Below, piece by piece: positions 47,661 through 61,300 of a stretch of DNA of 64,000 bases. The notes beneath the pieces were generated by a model, which was not told the origin of the DNA, searched no databases, and worked only from the letters and a program-made list of their open reading frames with translations. The stretch's first letter is position 1; every line of letters begins with the position of its first letter. This DNA is from Epiperipatus broadwayi. Taxonomy: Eukaryota > Onychophora > Udeonychophora > Euonychophora > Peripatidae. Position numbers and translations under genes: made by a program. The DNA lies in the NCBI GenBank assembly GCA_028023455.1, contig JAQFVV010012489.1:2977881-3041880 (forward strand), written 5' to 3'.

Positions 47661-48538
47661 TACGATTTAGATTGTCTTTTGACTTGAATATTATAATTGT
47701 GAAATAGAGCAGAAGTATATCTCATTAAGAATTGACAATATTTACCTATCTGTATGATAAAGATTAAATATATATCTATTCTGCTTCAAGTTATATCCCT
47801 TTAAAGCATATCAAATGTTAACACCTATAATCATGTTTACTGATTAAATATTTTTATTTGTTTGAGATATTAATGAGAAAAAATAACTTAATTAAAACAA
47901 TCTTTAGAATCAATTCACATATGAAAATTAAGAATTAATTAATACTTTTCTACTATTAATATTTGCTTAAATGTGGACACATCAGGAAATTATTTTTCAT
48001 AGATTAAAAACAATAATATTATCATTTCTTAATTTGCACTGAATAAAGTGATACTGAATAAAATTGTTAATTGTCTTTAAATATTTGTTTCTTTGGGCTC
48101 ACTAATAATCAATCTAATCAGGAAATAAATAATTGAGTAGAATTATTATTATTATTCATTAATAATCCATATTCAACTATTTTAGACAATAGTTTTTATC
48201 CTTTGCCTTTTTGTTGATCAAAAATATTTTAAATTATGATAATTGAATTAATTTTGAAAAGTGATTTGTGTTACCCAATATTTATTCCATGTTAGATTTT
48301 TAATGCTATACTTTTCTTTCTATGATTTTCATTGATTTTGAAGAGAGTGCTGAAAAATTCAATTATTTCACATTAATTCCTTCATTAAATCTCCTGGGAG
48401 ATGTTATAGACACCTTCCTCAGTCTTATTCATTTAGCAATCCATGTTTTTGATTTCTGATCACTTAAAATTTATGATTATTATTATAGTTCAGTTTTGAA
48501 AACACAAATATTGAAAATATACATTATTCAGTTTAATA
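47661..48538. other. AT-rich non-coding stretch
   Basis: A TTA microsatellite lies near 48144-48156; no gene or RNA gene was seen. Confidence 0.55.
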
Positions 48539-48551
48539 TATTCCTTTTTTT

Positions 48552-48649
48552 CTCATGTGTCATAGCATCAGCTGGAAAGCGAACCCACTAACCTGAGACA
48601 ACAGCATGTAAAGCAGCTGTCACTGACCTCTCAACCACCAATGCTTGAC
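48552..48649 (-). mobile_element. minimal tRNA-Val-derived SINE, copy 2
   Basis: On the minus strand the body matches the 17.55-kb copy at about 90%, with the A-box-like TGGTTGAGAG and a B-box-like GGGTTCGCTTTCC. It is flanked by a 13-bp target duplication, TATTCC plus T7 (48539-48551 and 48650-48662); the T run doubles as the poly(A) tail in this orientation. Its anticodon arm is more decayed than in copy 1. Confidence 0.8.
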
Positions 48650-48662
48650 TATTCCTTTTTTT

Positions 48663-51099
48663 TAAATCCAAAATTATGCTTTTTTACAAATCAGGCAATA
48701 ATGTCAATCAATTTTATTAGTTTTTCCTGCTTTAAGTCTAGAATTATTATAAATCAACTATTTTACATAAATAAATATATTACAAACGAAAATAATTTTA
48801 TAAGTTGTAATGATAAATATTTAATAATCTAGAATAACAAACAATTTTTTTTATTCCAGATACAAAATAATGATATTGATGGGTATATAAGTTTTATATA
48901 ATTATCCATTTATTATAACATGCACACACATTCTGTATTAACCAGGTTACTTATCCATAGCCACTATGAATTACAATACTTTATTAGCTATACTTTAAAC
49001 AAATTTGTTAAACAATAATAATAATAATAACATAGGTTTTGTTTTTATTTTTTTATTTTAAGTATTTTCTAGCGATCATATAAACTTTATAGTTTCAAAA
49101 TAATCTTCTTCACTAACTTTCTTTTAAAGAATGGTAATGAAAGGTTTGGCCAACATTAGAATAATTAATATTGCTTATTATTAATTTTATATTGATATAT
49201 TAGGATGTAGCAAATTATGATTATTTTTATTAAATGCTATCAAGTTAATAGTGTCTTGTGACAGTCATGTGACTAGCCTTTCCCCTTTCTCCAGAATGAC
49301 CTGAGGTATGTTTTTTTGTAGTCCTAAGGTCCATTTGTTACCTCATTATATCAAAATATTCTATAAATATTTGCCAATAATAATATTTTTGGCATCATCA
49401 TCATCATCAATTTGTATATTATCATAGTTATTTTAATGCTCAAGGTAAAAAAAATAAAGATAGAGAGAAAAAATAAAAGGATATAAATCATAGAAAGAAA
49501 AAGTTTCTATTCAGAAAGTTCATGCAAATTATGCAATGAATAGAAACTATAATTACACAAACATACAGTAACCATAGTCAAAAGAAACTCATAGTGCTAA
49601 GGTACAATGTGAACTCAAGTGATTCAAAACAGTATGATAAAAGATTTAATTAAAAGTTATTAAGGTTCTTAGCATCTTAAAATTGTTTTGCCCCTGCAGA
49701 AGTTATGCTGATTTGAAAATATAAACAAAACTATAAAAAATTCTGTTACATATATGTAGTTTCAAAGTTATAATTAGATTTGCATTTCTATATGACTAAT
49801 ATTAAGACCATTTAAAATGTCAGTTTGGCTATAACATATGTTGTCAGAATAAATAATGTTGCAAGGTAATCATATAAAATTGTTCATCAAAACACTTTTG
49901 CAAGTATTGTGGAAACTATTTATGTCTTGGGCATAACAATATTGTTTATAATGGCAGTTACAAATATTTTGAAAATCCAATTATTAAAAATTGTCATTAA
50001 TTAATGTCATTTTTTAATCATATTTTAAAGCAATATCCACATTTCTGTTATTTATCTATATATACTTTTTATATTTCTATATTTCTTTGCTTAATAAATT
50101 TAAGACTATAGCCAAAAAAAAAAAAAAAACAATCATATATTTTATTATATAAATGTAAACTTACAGTATTTTTAATTTTATTCCACATTTAACTCATACT
50201 AATAAAAAAATGTGTTTCTTATAATACATGTCCCCTACATAATAATGTTTGAATGAGATCTTACAGGGTTAATTTTTTTTATTTCAGCATGGCTATTTAA
50301 GCCATTAGCCTAATAATAAACCTTAACAATTTTATTATTATAATATTCATTCTAAAAGAATTTCGCATTAATAATACAGCTCAAATTTTTTTGTGCTTTT
50401 AATTATTTTTGTTTGAGAAATATATTTGGGAAAAGTACAAAGATTTTAAAAGAATTTTTGAAGTCTTTTTCTTAAAGTGTCTATCTATGGAACAATTAAT
50501 GATTTCATTTTTTATACTTATAGTATACAAATGGTCTTCTTTTTCATACTGCCATTAGGAAATGTGCAGAAAATAAAAGAGAAAAAAATATTGTATTATT
50601 AATTAACACAAAATATTTTAAGATATTTTCTACATTAGGGCTTATTAGAGTGTGAATAATTTAGAGAACACTTACATATATATATTTATTCTTAAAAATG
50701 TATGGATAAAACTACGGATATTTTAACATCAGAATAGAACAACTAATGCCATAAATTTTATAGATAAATCAAATCAGAGTCAGTATTTTGAGTTATTATC
50801 AAACATTGTGACGTTTTGAAAAATAAGTTTAGTAACTATAGCAACTAAAAACAAAAATACTGCAGTTTTTAAAGATTACTGACATATTTTTTGCAGTATT
50901 TAAACTTCTTTAAATTATTACACTTAACTTATAAATAAAATATATAACTTGTATTTAATATATATATATATATAAACACAATTAAATGTAGGACTATAAG
51001 ATCCTTATTGTCATCACAAGAAAAAGAGATTTTTTTAAAAACTCTTAGTTACATTAAAAAAATTATGAGAACAAGTACAATAAAGTAATTATAGTGAAT
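48663..51099. other. AT-rich non-coding stretch
   Basis: Only microsatellites (CAT repeats near 49396-49410, an A16 run near 50115) were seen; no gene was found. Confidence 0.6.
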
Positions 51100-53690
51100 C
51101 ACTGATATTATCAGAAATAGTTGTGTTAAAAATATCGAATGGAAGAAGTAAGAGTGGTCCTATACTCTCAAAAATACAATTAATTAGTGTTGTCAACCAT
51201 GGAACATCTCAAGTTCCACATGAAACTTCTATTGAATGATCTTCTGTTCACTTAGATAATACAATAAAATTACATCATCTTAATAAAATTAGAAATCATT
51301 TACAAATTAATTATCAGCATAATATTGACGCAATTGCACTTTAGGAGATTCATTATTATTTTTAAAAATGTTCATTTTGTTAAAATTTTTGTACCCATAT
51401 TGGTTCTTGATAGAATGTATTCCATACATAACTTATTTATTTGTGTTTCAAAATATCATGTAAAACAAACAACTTCTTGTGAAGATAATTCAAATGAAAT
51501 TACAATCACCATTTGAATAGATATTTTTTATGCATGTAATGTTTACAAATCTTCTATAAAAACTGGGTATGGCCTCTTTCTCTAGAATATCATACACCTT
51601 CTATATTTACAACATATTTTTATTTTTATAATAGCCATTGAGAATGCAAATAATAATATTAAAGCAGAAAACCATCTTTCTAAAATAGATAAAATCTAAC
51701 AACTTGTCTTTACATTGCAATGTTAAGGGAGAAAAACATTCTATTTAGGCAAATGGAAAACAAAGACAAACCCTAATTTATATTTTGTTTCTATAAAAAT
51801 GTTCCACCACTACTTTATAATATGCTAATATCAGATCAACCCCCTCTATTGCCAACATAATTAAAGTCTAATCATTCTTATTTCTATAATAAATTTTATT
51901 CTTTTTCAAAATAAAATTTAAAAACAAGCTAATGAAAACTAATATTTTGAATATGCTAAAGTGAATATTATTAGAATACCACCGATTTCTTTTCTATATG
52001 ATTGGTTTAAAATACAAAACAACATTGGACAAAAGCTCTCTTCCTCAGGTATATTAAAAACAATTCGCATTAGAATAAAGTTTTTATGGTCATTATTTGC
52101 ACCAAGTACAAAAATTTATGATAGAAAAGTAGAAAAAGACTATGGAAAAACAAAACATTGCAATATCTACTAAAAAGGTCTGAACACTATTACATAAATT
52201 GGTTATAGAAGCATCCAGTAATAAACTTACTATTATCACTCCATGTGTCTCTTTTTCATAATATTGTGGTACATTTAAAGTTATTTTGATTTCTTAAATC
52301 AGGTCAAGTCTTACTAAGAAAAAACATCTTCCAGATGTTTTAAAAAATTATAGTTTAGTAAATTATTTAGCAACATTATTAATACAAAATTTTTTACAAA
52401 ACTTTGCGATAAATGTAAACTAGAACTGTTTTAAAACCAAAATAACCAAACAATGATCCCAAAAATTATTGTCCAATATCATTATTACATGTTCTGTAAA
52501 AGACATTTGAAAAAATTGTACTACCAAAAATTTTTTCCAGTTGTCCATAGAGCAGACTAAGTTTAGGCAAGAAAAAAGTTTCTATAAATAAGTTTTATCT
52601 TTAGTAATGAAAACAACTTTTTATTAAAAAAAATGGAGCTGCCTTTATTGATTTAACATCAACTTACATTTCTGTTTAGAAAAATGGTCATTATTTAGAG
52701 ATTTCTAAAAGTCTTAACTTTAAGAAATCAATTATTTTACTTAACTAAATGAATTCCAATAAAAAATGTCCAGAGATACAAATAAGAATGATAGTAGTTA
52801 CAATATCTTATAGATTCTTTTTTCTCAAGATATTGTTTTATCAATTATTTGATTTAACATATTCATAGAGATATTCTAAATACAGCAAACAGTAATCCAT
52901 AATAGACTAAATACATTGCTTTACTTTCATAAAAAATATTCTTTTGGGAATAGAAAAATCTCTCGAGAAGGATATAAAAAGGTTGGAAGTTTTTTCCAGA
53001 AATTTAGGTCTTATTCTTAACCAACAAAAACAGTATGCTCAATTTTTTATCTAAATAACAAGAAGAATTACTTTAAATTGTATTATAATTTATATCTAAA
53101 ATAATATCTAGAAACAAACTCCTTGGAAAACTAACTGACATTATATGGATTTGTAATTTAAGGATTCTATAGATAATTTCCTTAATTTTAGTACTAACAT
53201 AATGACTACTGTGCTCTTGCTTGAAGTAAAAGTACCCACACCCGATTTCTGGATAGTCAATTAAATATCATCATGAAAAAAATATTAATGGCATACTCAA
53301 TTTATTCCTTTTCAGAGATTTCCTGTTCTTTTCCATATTCTTTTACCAGGAAACAAGAATGAAATTTCCTTACAAAATATTTATAAAAAGCTGTTAAGTA
53401 TATTGGACTTGATAATAATTTAAAATGTAATTCATCTATGCATCTCAAATCAAGGTCTTTTTTCAGCACATTTCACCGAAAAATTTTTCAAACTTAACAA
53501 TAGATTTTTTTAAGAGATTTCAAGCAAGAGATTTTTTTACACATCCCACAATAAAGCTAACTAGATTTGATTTTCCTAGACATAATAGAAATCTATCAAC
53601 AGATTCAGAAAAACCTTTTGCCGTTATTCTTATATTCTTCGTAAACAGATAATAGCAGCAAAGTATCTAAGTAAAAATGGTCAAATATAA
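51100..53690 (+). pseudogene. decayed jockey-like LINE
   Basis: An ancient non-LTR element with landmarks in the right order but in shifting frames. The endonuclease start has DAIAL(stop)EIH (51327-51353) for the usual D-I-LQETH. RT block 1 is NYCPISLLHVL (52464-52496), and motif A is GAAFIDLTSTY (52635-52667, same frame). Motif B reads SQDIVLS (from 52823) for PQGSVLS. PTKTVCSIFYLNN lies at 53021-53059, RNKLLGKLTDIIW at 53110-53148, and a C-terminal TRFDFPR near 53560. The YADD box is not recognisable. Many stops; non-functional. Confidence 0.6.
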
Positions 53691-54029
53691 ACCATGAACT
53701 ATAAAAGAACGTTAAATTAAATTTAAAGATATACTGATTAGAATTGAAAGATTAATAAGCAGCTAATGAATTTATTTCTTGATTAGGATCTCTGCAATTA
53801 TATAAAAAAGGCTAATAGCTTTATTGATCAGAAGTTCATAAGAACTTTGAGCAGTAAACCTCCAAGGACCAGAATCAACTCTGGGTTCTCAATCCCAAAT
53901 TGGATGCTTTACTTCAGTGCCAAAGCATCCTGGGTTATTTGCTTATAATATTTTTTTATTAGTTAAATTGTCTAAAAAAATACATATGCTAAAATATATA
54001 TTTTTATTTTTAATCTAATGCTTGAATAT
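53691..54029. other. non-coding; 9-bp hairpin
   Basis: A perfect stem GGATGCTTT/AAAGCATCC with an 11-base loop lies at 53903-53931 within a GC-richer patch. No gene was found. Confidence 0.5.
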
Positions 54030-54080
54030 CCTAACACCTCATTGATGAAGCCAGTAGCAGAAACTGGTCTGGGGGTTAGG
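54030..54080 (+). ncRNA. hammerhead ribozyme-like motif, C3 changed
   Basis: A two-part stem I pairs CCTAA (54030-54034) with TTAGG (54076-54080) and CCTCA (54037-54041) with TGGGG (54070-54074, one G-U). The core reads TTGATGA (54042-54048) for CTGATGA. A short stem II (GC/GC) is followed by GAAA (54060-54063), then C-TG-GTC, giving the two-pair stem III and cleavage-site C at 54069. The C-to-T change at the first core position would probably impair cleavage. Confidence 0.55.
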
Positions 54081-54359
54081 GGTGTTCTGCAAAGCTTGTG
54101 AGCTTGTTTGCAATATCTTTATAACACACACTATATATATATATTTGCAATTATAGACAATTCGAATAAATATTTATGATAACTTATTATAGAAAATAAA
54201 GAAATACTTTCAGTTACTTTCATAAAAATTATAAACTGCTAAATATTTTTAATTTTCTGGAAATAAATATTGTCATGTAATATCTCAAAATTCATGAATA
54301 TAATATTTTTTAAAACTGTATTATGTGAAGTTTGTTTATAATGTAATGTTTTTTCTAGA

Positions 54360-54410
54360 TCCTTGAAAATGACTATAGAGTAAAGATAGTCGAAACGTTG
54401 GAAATAAGTG
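54360..54410 (+). ncRNA. hammerhead-like stem-loop near a retroelement-like 3' end
   Basis: TCC, TTGAAAA (54363-54369, for CTGANGA), an extra T, a 6-bp stem II GACTAT/ATAGTC (54371-54376, 54386-54391), GAAACGTT (54392-54399), then GGA pairing back to TCC. AATAAAG follows at about 54429. It has the same layout as the 16.6-kb motif. Two core bases differ from consensus. Confidence 0.4.
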
Positions 54411-57400
54411 GATATATATATACATCAAATAAAGTTTTTGAAAAGAAAAGAAGTGATTTTTAATTATAGAATTATATGGCTATATGTACTGTATATTTTT
54501 GAAAAGAAAAAAGGATTGAGTCGTGATTAGAAACAGAAGTAAATGGATTTGTATAATCCATAATGGGCTGCAAATAGTTTATAATGTACAGTGTTATCCT
54601 GATTTTTAAATTTTTAAGTAATTATAAAAGATGCTTGCAAATTATAAATATTAAAAAATAACAATTATAAAAACTTACAATAAGCAAGCAAATTTTATTA
54701 TCTGTGTTGTTTTATTCTGTCTTTAAATTAGACAATGGCTGCATAACTGTAGAGAAGTTTTAAAATTCAATAAGTATTATCATACATGTAATCAGCATAT
54801 AAATTTATGTTTTATAAAAACGGAAATAAAAATAAACAAATTACATCTCATTTACAGCTTTTCTGATAAATCAATTTCACAATAGAAATTTGATTAAAAA
54901 GCAAACAAACAAAATAAACTGCATGCTATTTTAAAAACAAATATTCCTTTGTTTAGGATTTAATTGTTTACTAATAACATATAAACAAAAGCAGCTCTCT
55001 GAACAAGTGTGAGAAATTATTGTTTTCAGCCAATACTATTGTGCCTAATTTCACATGACCTGTCAAGCAGCTAATAATATAAATGCCTTTAGTTATAAAT
55101 TGTTAGCTAAATTTTATATTCTTTAATTAATACACATGAGTTGTCACTTATCACTCTCACCATATTGCAAATATAAAAGAAAATGAACCAATATGCAGTT
55201 CTGCCTTCAACAAATTTTACCAGATCTGCTAATTGAAAACTATTACCAAATATATGTCTAGGCTTTAAACCTAGAGATATAAGAGAGTAAACTCATTGGT
55301 CTAAGTTTTTATATGTTTGAGAGTAGGTAATCTATGTTAGTTTTTTATATTAATAATCATAAAGTAATGGCAACTACAATAACATAACTATATAACATGA
55401 ACATTGGGAATTTATAAATTTACTTCATTCAAGGAATAAAAGAAGAATTAAACCCAAGACATTTTTTTTATTTGGTATACATCCTATATTTGTGAAATAA
55501 CATATTAATTAATTCTCTCATATTATTTTAGGTTATAACAACATATTCACATAGTATTTAATTTATCATAGAATTAAAAAAAAGGCATTAAAATTTTGTG
55601 TTGAAATTATACCTGCTTAAAATGATTCAGCACATCATAATTATTACAGTTTTACAAAATACTTGTATGTTAATTTAAATTTCATCTGCAGACTTGCCAT
55701 ACCAGTCTTTTCTGCTTTACATAGAATTAAATAGTTTTTCATTTAATTTAATTTTTGATTATCATTACACATACACACACATATATATATATATGTGCCC
55801 AAAATATATACACCATTGCACCTAAATTATTAATGGGACTAATGTTTAATTTAAACATTATAACTCAGATATTAATTCAAACAAGTTGTCCTTAAAATCA
55901 TTGTAGCCAAAATACATTGTAGCCAAAATATTAATTATCAATCAAAAGGGCATTGTAACTTAAATTAATTTCTGCTTAAGACTTTTAATATACTGTAGCT
56001 AAAATATCATATCCACTTAATATTCTCACAATATATATGATGTCTGTGTCTTAAGAGAAAAAACTGATGATGAGATAGATATAAATCAACTCCAACATAG
56101 CAAAATAATATCATAATAATAATGATTAGAAACTAGTCATTTCAGTTATCTGGTACTGGTCTATTTCAACCCTAGTTAGGCAGCCATTGTATCCTCAATA
56201 AACAAGTAGGAACACCTTGTAACTTAAACAAACTATTAAGGTATTATAACTCTTGAAACATCAAGTGGGAGAGTACATTGGTAACCCAATGAAAATATTT
56301 CCTCAATAAATCCAGCAGTAAATTTTACCCACTTTTATCTCTTGGTTTTATATTAAGTGAACATCTAAGTGAATAATAAGGTAATATGGAGTGAATGGTC
56401 TATCAGGGTGCCACTAGGTTATCTGAACCTAGACAAAGTTATATTCTATAACGTTTTCAAGGGTACTGGGTTTAAACTCCTTTTGGTATCTTACTTCTAA
56501 CAAAATGTAGGATTTTTGATTTTAGACCCATATCATCTTATGCACTAATATTAAGATAAACACAAAACATCCTTAAGCTATAGTGATATATATAAAATGC
56601 ATCAGACAGAAATTATCTCCTAGATTCTAATATGATAAATGTGTTTTAATACCTTCATAAGTTTTACTAGCTTGTATTACACTATTAATTTAGAGTGGTA
56701 AATCACGCATCCTTGAATGATGTAGATGATGGAATGGTGGTTATTATAATATCATGAAATCATTATCTATTTATGGCCTTTAATCATTTATCTAGCTCAT
56801 TAATTGACAATGTGATGATGACAATGATGACGATGCTGGTACTTCCATCCATAGCTTTAGAACTATGTCTAACATGAAAATTAGTTTTTAGAAATTCATA
56901 ACTATTTGTCTAATTTTAGCATGTCTAAATTAAAACTTAAACAGTTAATATTCACCAGTGATGATGAATGATCACAACTAATAAAGAATATTCTTAATAA
57001 TAATATATCCTCGTTTAATAAAACAAATTAACATTTATTACTGCATTACTAACATATATATACTATTTAAATATAGAAATGAAAAAATATATGACTGATA
57101 GTTGTATGTTATTACATTGAACTTATAAGATTAATATTAAATTCTTCCCCCTTTCCCATAATGAATTGCTAAAAATTTTCCATCCACAATTAAAACATTT
57201 CATATAAAAACACTTTTTGTGCACACATACTTTTATATCCTTATACATCTTAAAGTTAATATATAAAGTAGAATGATCAATTAGAAAAGGGTTAATCAAA
57301 TTGAAAAAAAGATTTCCAGAAACATGTTTTGAATTACTTATCTACCCCTTCTCTAAGCTCTTGAAATTGCTACTCATTAACTAAAAAAACCTATCTAATA

Positions 57401-59359
57401 TTTTAATGCTGTATGCTTATTATTCTCACATTCATACACAATTATATACATGTGGCAAGTATTGTTATATTACTGTGTATGTGTGTGTTTATCCCCATTA
57501 TAACTAAAATATTATTTAAAACAAATAATAATACAAAAAAATCTTTTACATATTAACAAACATTTCATAACTTTAGATTAATATACAATAATACCCTTTA
57601 GAAAACAAAATTTATCAATAAGCAGGTATAATAATTTTAGCATACAAAAAATCATTAACTAAGCTTATAGCTATTATTACTGAAGAAATTCTTGATTTAA
57701 CTCAATTTTAGTTCTCAAAGTTAAGACATAAAAAGAGATAAAATTTTATGGCTAAAATATTACTAATAGTATCTGATATCATAAAAGAAAAATATATAAT
57801 GAAAATTCATATTGCCAGTTCCTTTTATTTTGTTGAGGCTTCCAAGAGTTTAAACTCAGCTTGTTAAATGTCACTATTTGCAGCAAACACATACCAATCT
57901 GTACCATGGGTATATGCTCAATTTCCACAGTTCACTGGAACAGTCTTTCTTTACTTGACTCAAGGCTTGTAATTCTTTTATGGTGATTATGAAGATGAAG
58001 TTGTTTGCTTCTGTAGGAACCATTTGGCACTGGAACTGTTTCTTCTTTTTCTGTTCAGCATAATTCTTTTATTAGATGAAGGATGTCTGTTGTTCTCATT
58101 TTTTAATAATTTTTCTGGGGTTTAAACTCAGTCACTGGAATCTGAACTTGCATGGTTTAATATTTTTCAGTAGATTACTTATTTTCATCCAGCTTTTAAA
58201 TGCAGGTGAATTTTTTCTTCTACTTAAAACATGGATGAGCACCAGTCACTTCAATAAATCATAAGGTGTAGAATATTTTTGATTCAGACTTCTTTTTTTA
58301 TTTTTATATGATGTTTTGGCTGTATGGCAGGTAGCCAGATGAGATATATAGATAAATTTTAACCTGCCATTTTGTTCATATTAATTTTCAAAAAAATATA
58401 TATATAAAATGATTTCAAATTGATATCTTGCAGAATTTAAAGCTTGTGTTTTCCCCAGTTTCAATATTTAAAATCTTTTTTTCCAATTGACTTTCCAGGC
58501 TTTTTTATACATTTCTTTTTTTAATTTTCAGCTAACCCATTTAATTAGACTGACTATGTGATTTTTCTTTAACTGCTGGTAAAAAAATAACAAATAAATT
58601 CACAATAATATGATTTTTTCTTTTTTTCACTATCATGACAAATTTCACACAACTATGAAAATTCTATCTCTTCTCTTTGATCTCTGATGAGAAGATTTTC
58701 CAGCTGGATTTCTGAGTTTTAAGAAATACAGATACAAACAAAAAGTTTTTATAGCAACAACCTTTGAGAAAAAAATAATTTAACAAAATTGTCTCTTCTT
58801 TTTTTTTTCAATATGTGTAGCTGTAGATTTATTTATGCAATATATCCACATACTCTGTCATTCAAATCATTTATAAAACTGCCTATTAAAATAATCTGAA
58901 TGCTTCTTAGAAACTATACTTTTAATATTTAAAATTAAATACTTAAAACTTTAAAACCCAAATTATAATCAGAGAAAAAAATAGAAAATAAAAATAGCAG
59001 AATCTAGCAAGTGTAGATTAATTTTGAAGAAAGTTGATATTTGAAATATGAAAATGACAACTAAATAGCTTTTCCACAGACAAAACTGCCTATATATGTT
59101 ATAATGTTACTTTTAAAAAGAACTATTGAATAATTAAAAGGTATGTACTGCTCTTTTTGAGTTTTGTCAACACACAAACAAATAAAGACCATAACTGTTT
59201 CTCACACTCTCCTTCTGTCTTAGACTTTAGAAACTTGACCCTGAAGGGTTTAAACTTCGGTGCCCTGCAGATTCCTTTTCTATATAAAAATGTGATGATG
59301 ATTTTTGGTTTCCTATTTCCTTTCATGCACATGACTACAAATTTAGCCACTGTCTAAAT
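54411..59359. other. long AT-rich non-coding stretch
   Basis: No convincing gene in about 5 kb. A 16-bp tandem pair (CATTGTAGCCAAAATA type) lies at about 55900-55932, with looser copies to about 56010. Coding-like minus-strand segments near 57840-58070 and 59123-59350 translate to short unrecognised peptides. GAT-rich microsatellite near 56813-56837. Confidence 0.55.
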
Positions 59360-59363
59360 TAAA

Positions 59364-59369
59364 ATGGGC

Positions 59370-59411
<42 letters not shown>

Positions 59412-59415
59412 GCCC

Positions 59416-59455
<40 letters not shown>
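59364..59455. repeat. (TA)n with GC-capped palindrome
   Basis: ATGGGCACAA (59364-59373) and TTGTGCCCAT (59408-59417) are perfect inverted copies bracketing a (TA)n of about 34 bases, so the whole 54 bases are one palindrome. A second (TA)n follows to 59455. Such a sequence can extrude a cruciform. Confidence 0.85.
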
Positions 59456-59457
<2 letters not shown>

Positions 59458-59899
59458 TCATTATGCTATAAAGTATATATGTAAAGATGCACATTTCAAA
59501 TTATATACATGGTCCTTATTTCAAGAAATTTTACATGCAATTATCCTACTATTATATAATTTCAAATCATTCTTTTTTGCTGTCTTATAAGGTATAAAGC
59601 AAATAGAAATTGTTCTCACTATGTGTGATTAGAATCATGTTGCATTCAGGGTAAGTTGTGCACTGAAAAGTTTGATCTGATTGTTTAAATATATTCTGCT
59701 TCACAACCACTAAACATAATACTATTTTTTATATATTTTCACACAGTGAAAAACTCTTATTAATAAATTTCCTTAAAGTAGTTGTAAAGTATCCAACTAC
59801 TTTCTTACAATTTTGCTAAATTTGTCAATAAAAAAAATAAAAACAGTAATAATATATGTTTGTTTTTATTTTTTTACATTATGATTAATGGAAATTTTG
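59456..59899. other. AT-rich non-coding stretch
   Basis: Nothing recognisable. Confidence 0.5.
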
Positions 59900-61300
59900 A
59901 TAATTTTCTTAATATTCACTCAATGTTTTTCCCCAATTCACACTGATAAAAGACTTTTTTAATTTTAATAAGTAATCCTAATTATTTGTAGGTTACATTT
60001 AAAATATTTTTTTCTGCTTTGTGGATTTCCTTTTGAATTGAAAAGAAAGACATAATCATCAACACATGTAAATCAAAGAGTCAAGAATGTTTTTCCTTTT
60101 AACCAGATATAATCAATTCTTCTTTTTGAAGCCTTATTTGTTAAATGACTTCTATAATAAAACAAAATAAATAAAATCAATTAGATTTCATTACTACTAT
60201 TAGTAAAACTTCTATTTATAACATCATAAACAAATTCCACAGATAATCAATAAATGAAATATAATTACAAACTTTTTTAATTAACCTAATCCAATGCCTT
60301 TATCAAATATAGAACTACATATTTTTTTAAAAAAATTAATATTTGTGAAATTAGATTTTCATTATTATATTTGAAATCTTCTCTCCAAAGATACAATAAA
60401 AGCTCATAATTTATCTATTTTTAGGTGTCAAAGAATTGTTGATGTATTGAAAATGGATATATTTATTTTTTATCATTAAGTGAGTCAAATAATTCATTAA
60501 ATTAATAAAAACATATAAAAATAGCCTTTTTATATTAAAGTATTTTATTATAAATAAAAACTATATCTTTAGTGCTTATTAATTCTTTTTCAAATTTGTG
60601 GACCATCAGCTAGCTAATTTAAATGCTGCAGTACATCTTTCCAATTCACTGATCAAAATCAGGGAAATATTTCCAAAAAATATATGTATTAACATAATTG
60701 TTTACTTATTCGTCTAATTTCCATTGTGTCTAATACATTCCTGGTTTATTTACTTCAATTTTTGTATCAAACTTTAATAATATTCAATTTTTTATTAATT
60801 TAGTATTGGTTTAACTAATCCATTTATAATCATTTCTAATCAGTCCATTCAAAATTGATTCTAACAGGCTACTTCTCATTTGTAAATCACACTTTTTCAA
60901 AACATACAAAATCATCACGATTCCATTTTCTTTTGCATAGTTAAATATACACTTGCATATAATCTTATTTTTTCTAAAACACATCCAAATATATCAAATA
61001 CACTTTTGTTCTGACATTTTAGATTTTTTACAAACAATAATCAAAACACTCTTACCAACTATTAAATATGACTTCATTATAAAATAAATACTGTATTGTT
61101 TATTGACTTATTAGGATTAAAATATCATTTTTTGGAGCCATAAATTACTTTCGATATATCAAAAAATATTTTAAATTATCAAATTCAGCATACCACCACA
61201 TTTACTTTCAATTTTAATCCAAAAATCATTCTGAAATCTTATCAGTCAAAGAATTTTTGCAGTTACATTCCTGTATTTCAATATGAAGCTGCATTCTTTA
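59900..61300 (-). pseudogene. decayed LINE endonuclease (CR1/L2-like)
   Basis: The minus strand encodes SHLTNKASKRRIDYIWL (60100-60149), close to the TW-x(n)-SRIDYIW block near the end of APE endonucleases. It is followed at the right distance by VDDYVFL (60040-60063), where the catalytic SDH would be, and by SRKKYFKCNLQI (59980-60015), resembling the RG-G-WK-N block just after the endonuclease. Upstream frames are too broken to place the catalytic Glu. It is a separate, older lineage from the RTE copies. No RT was recognised downstream. Confidence 0.4.

Noticed and set aside
53903-53931. Hairpin with CAGTG in the loop, like an iron-responsive element
   Set aside because: The five base pairs required directly below a CAGUGN loop and the bulged C are absent; only the lower 9-bp stem pairs.
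59123-59350. 75-codon minus-strand frame rich in Lys
   Set aside because: No domain, signal or neighbour supports it; an overlapping plus-strand frame of similar length exists.
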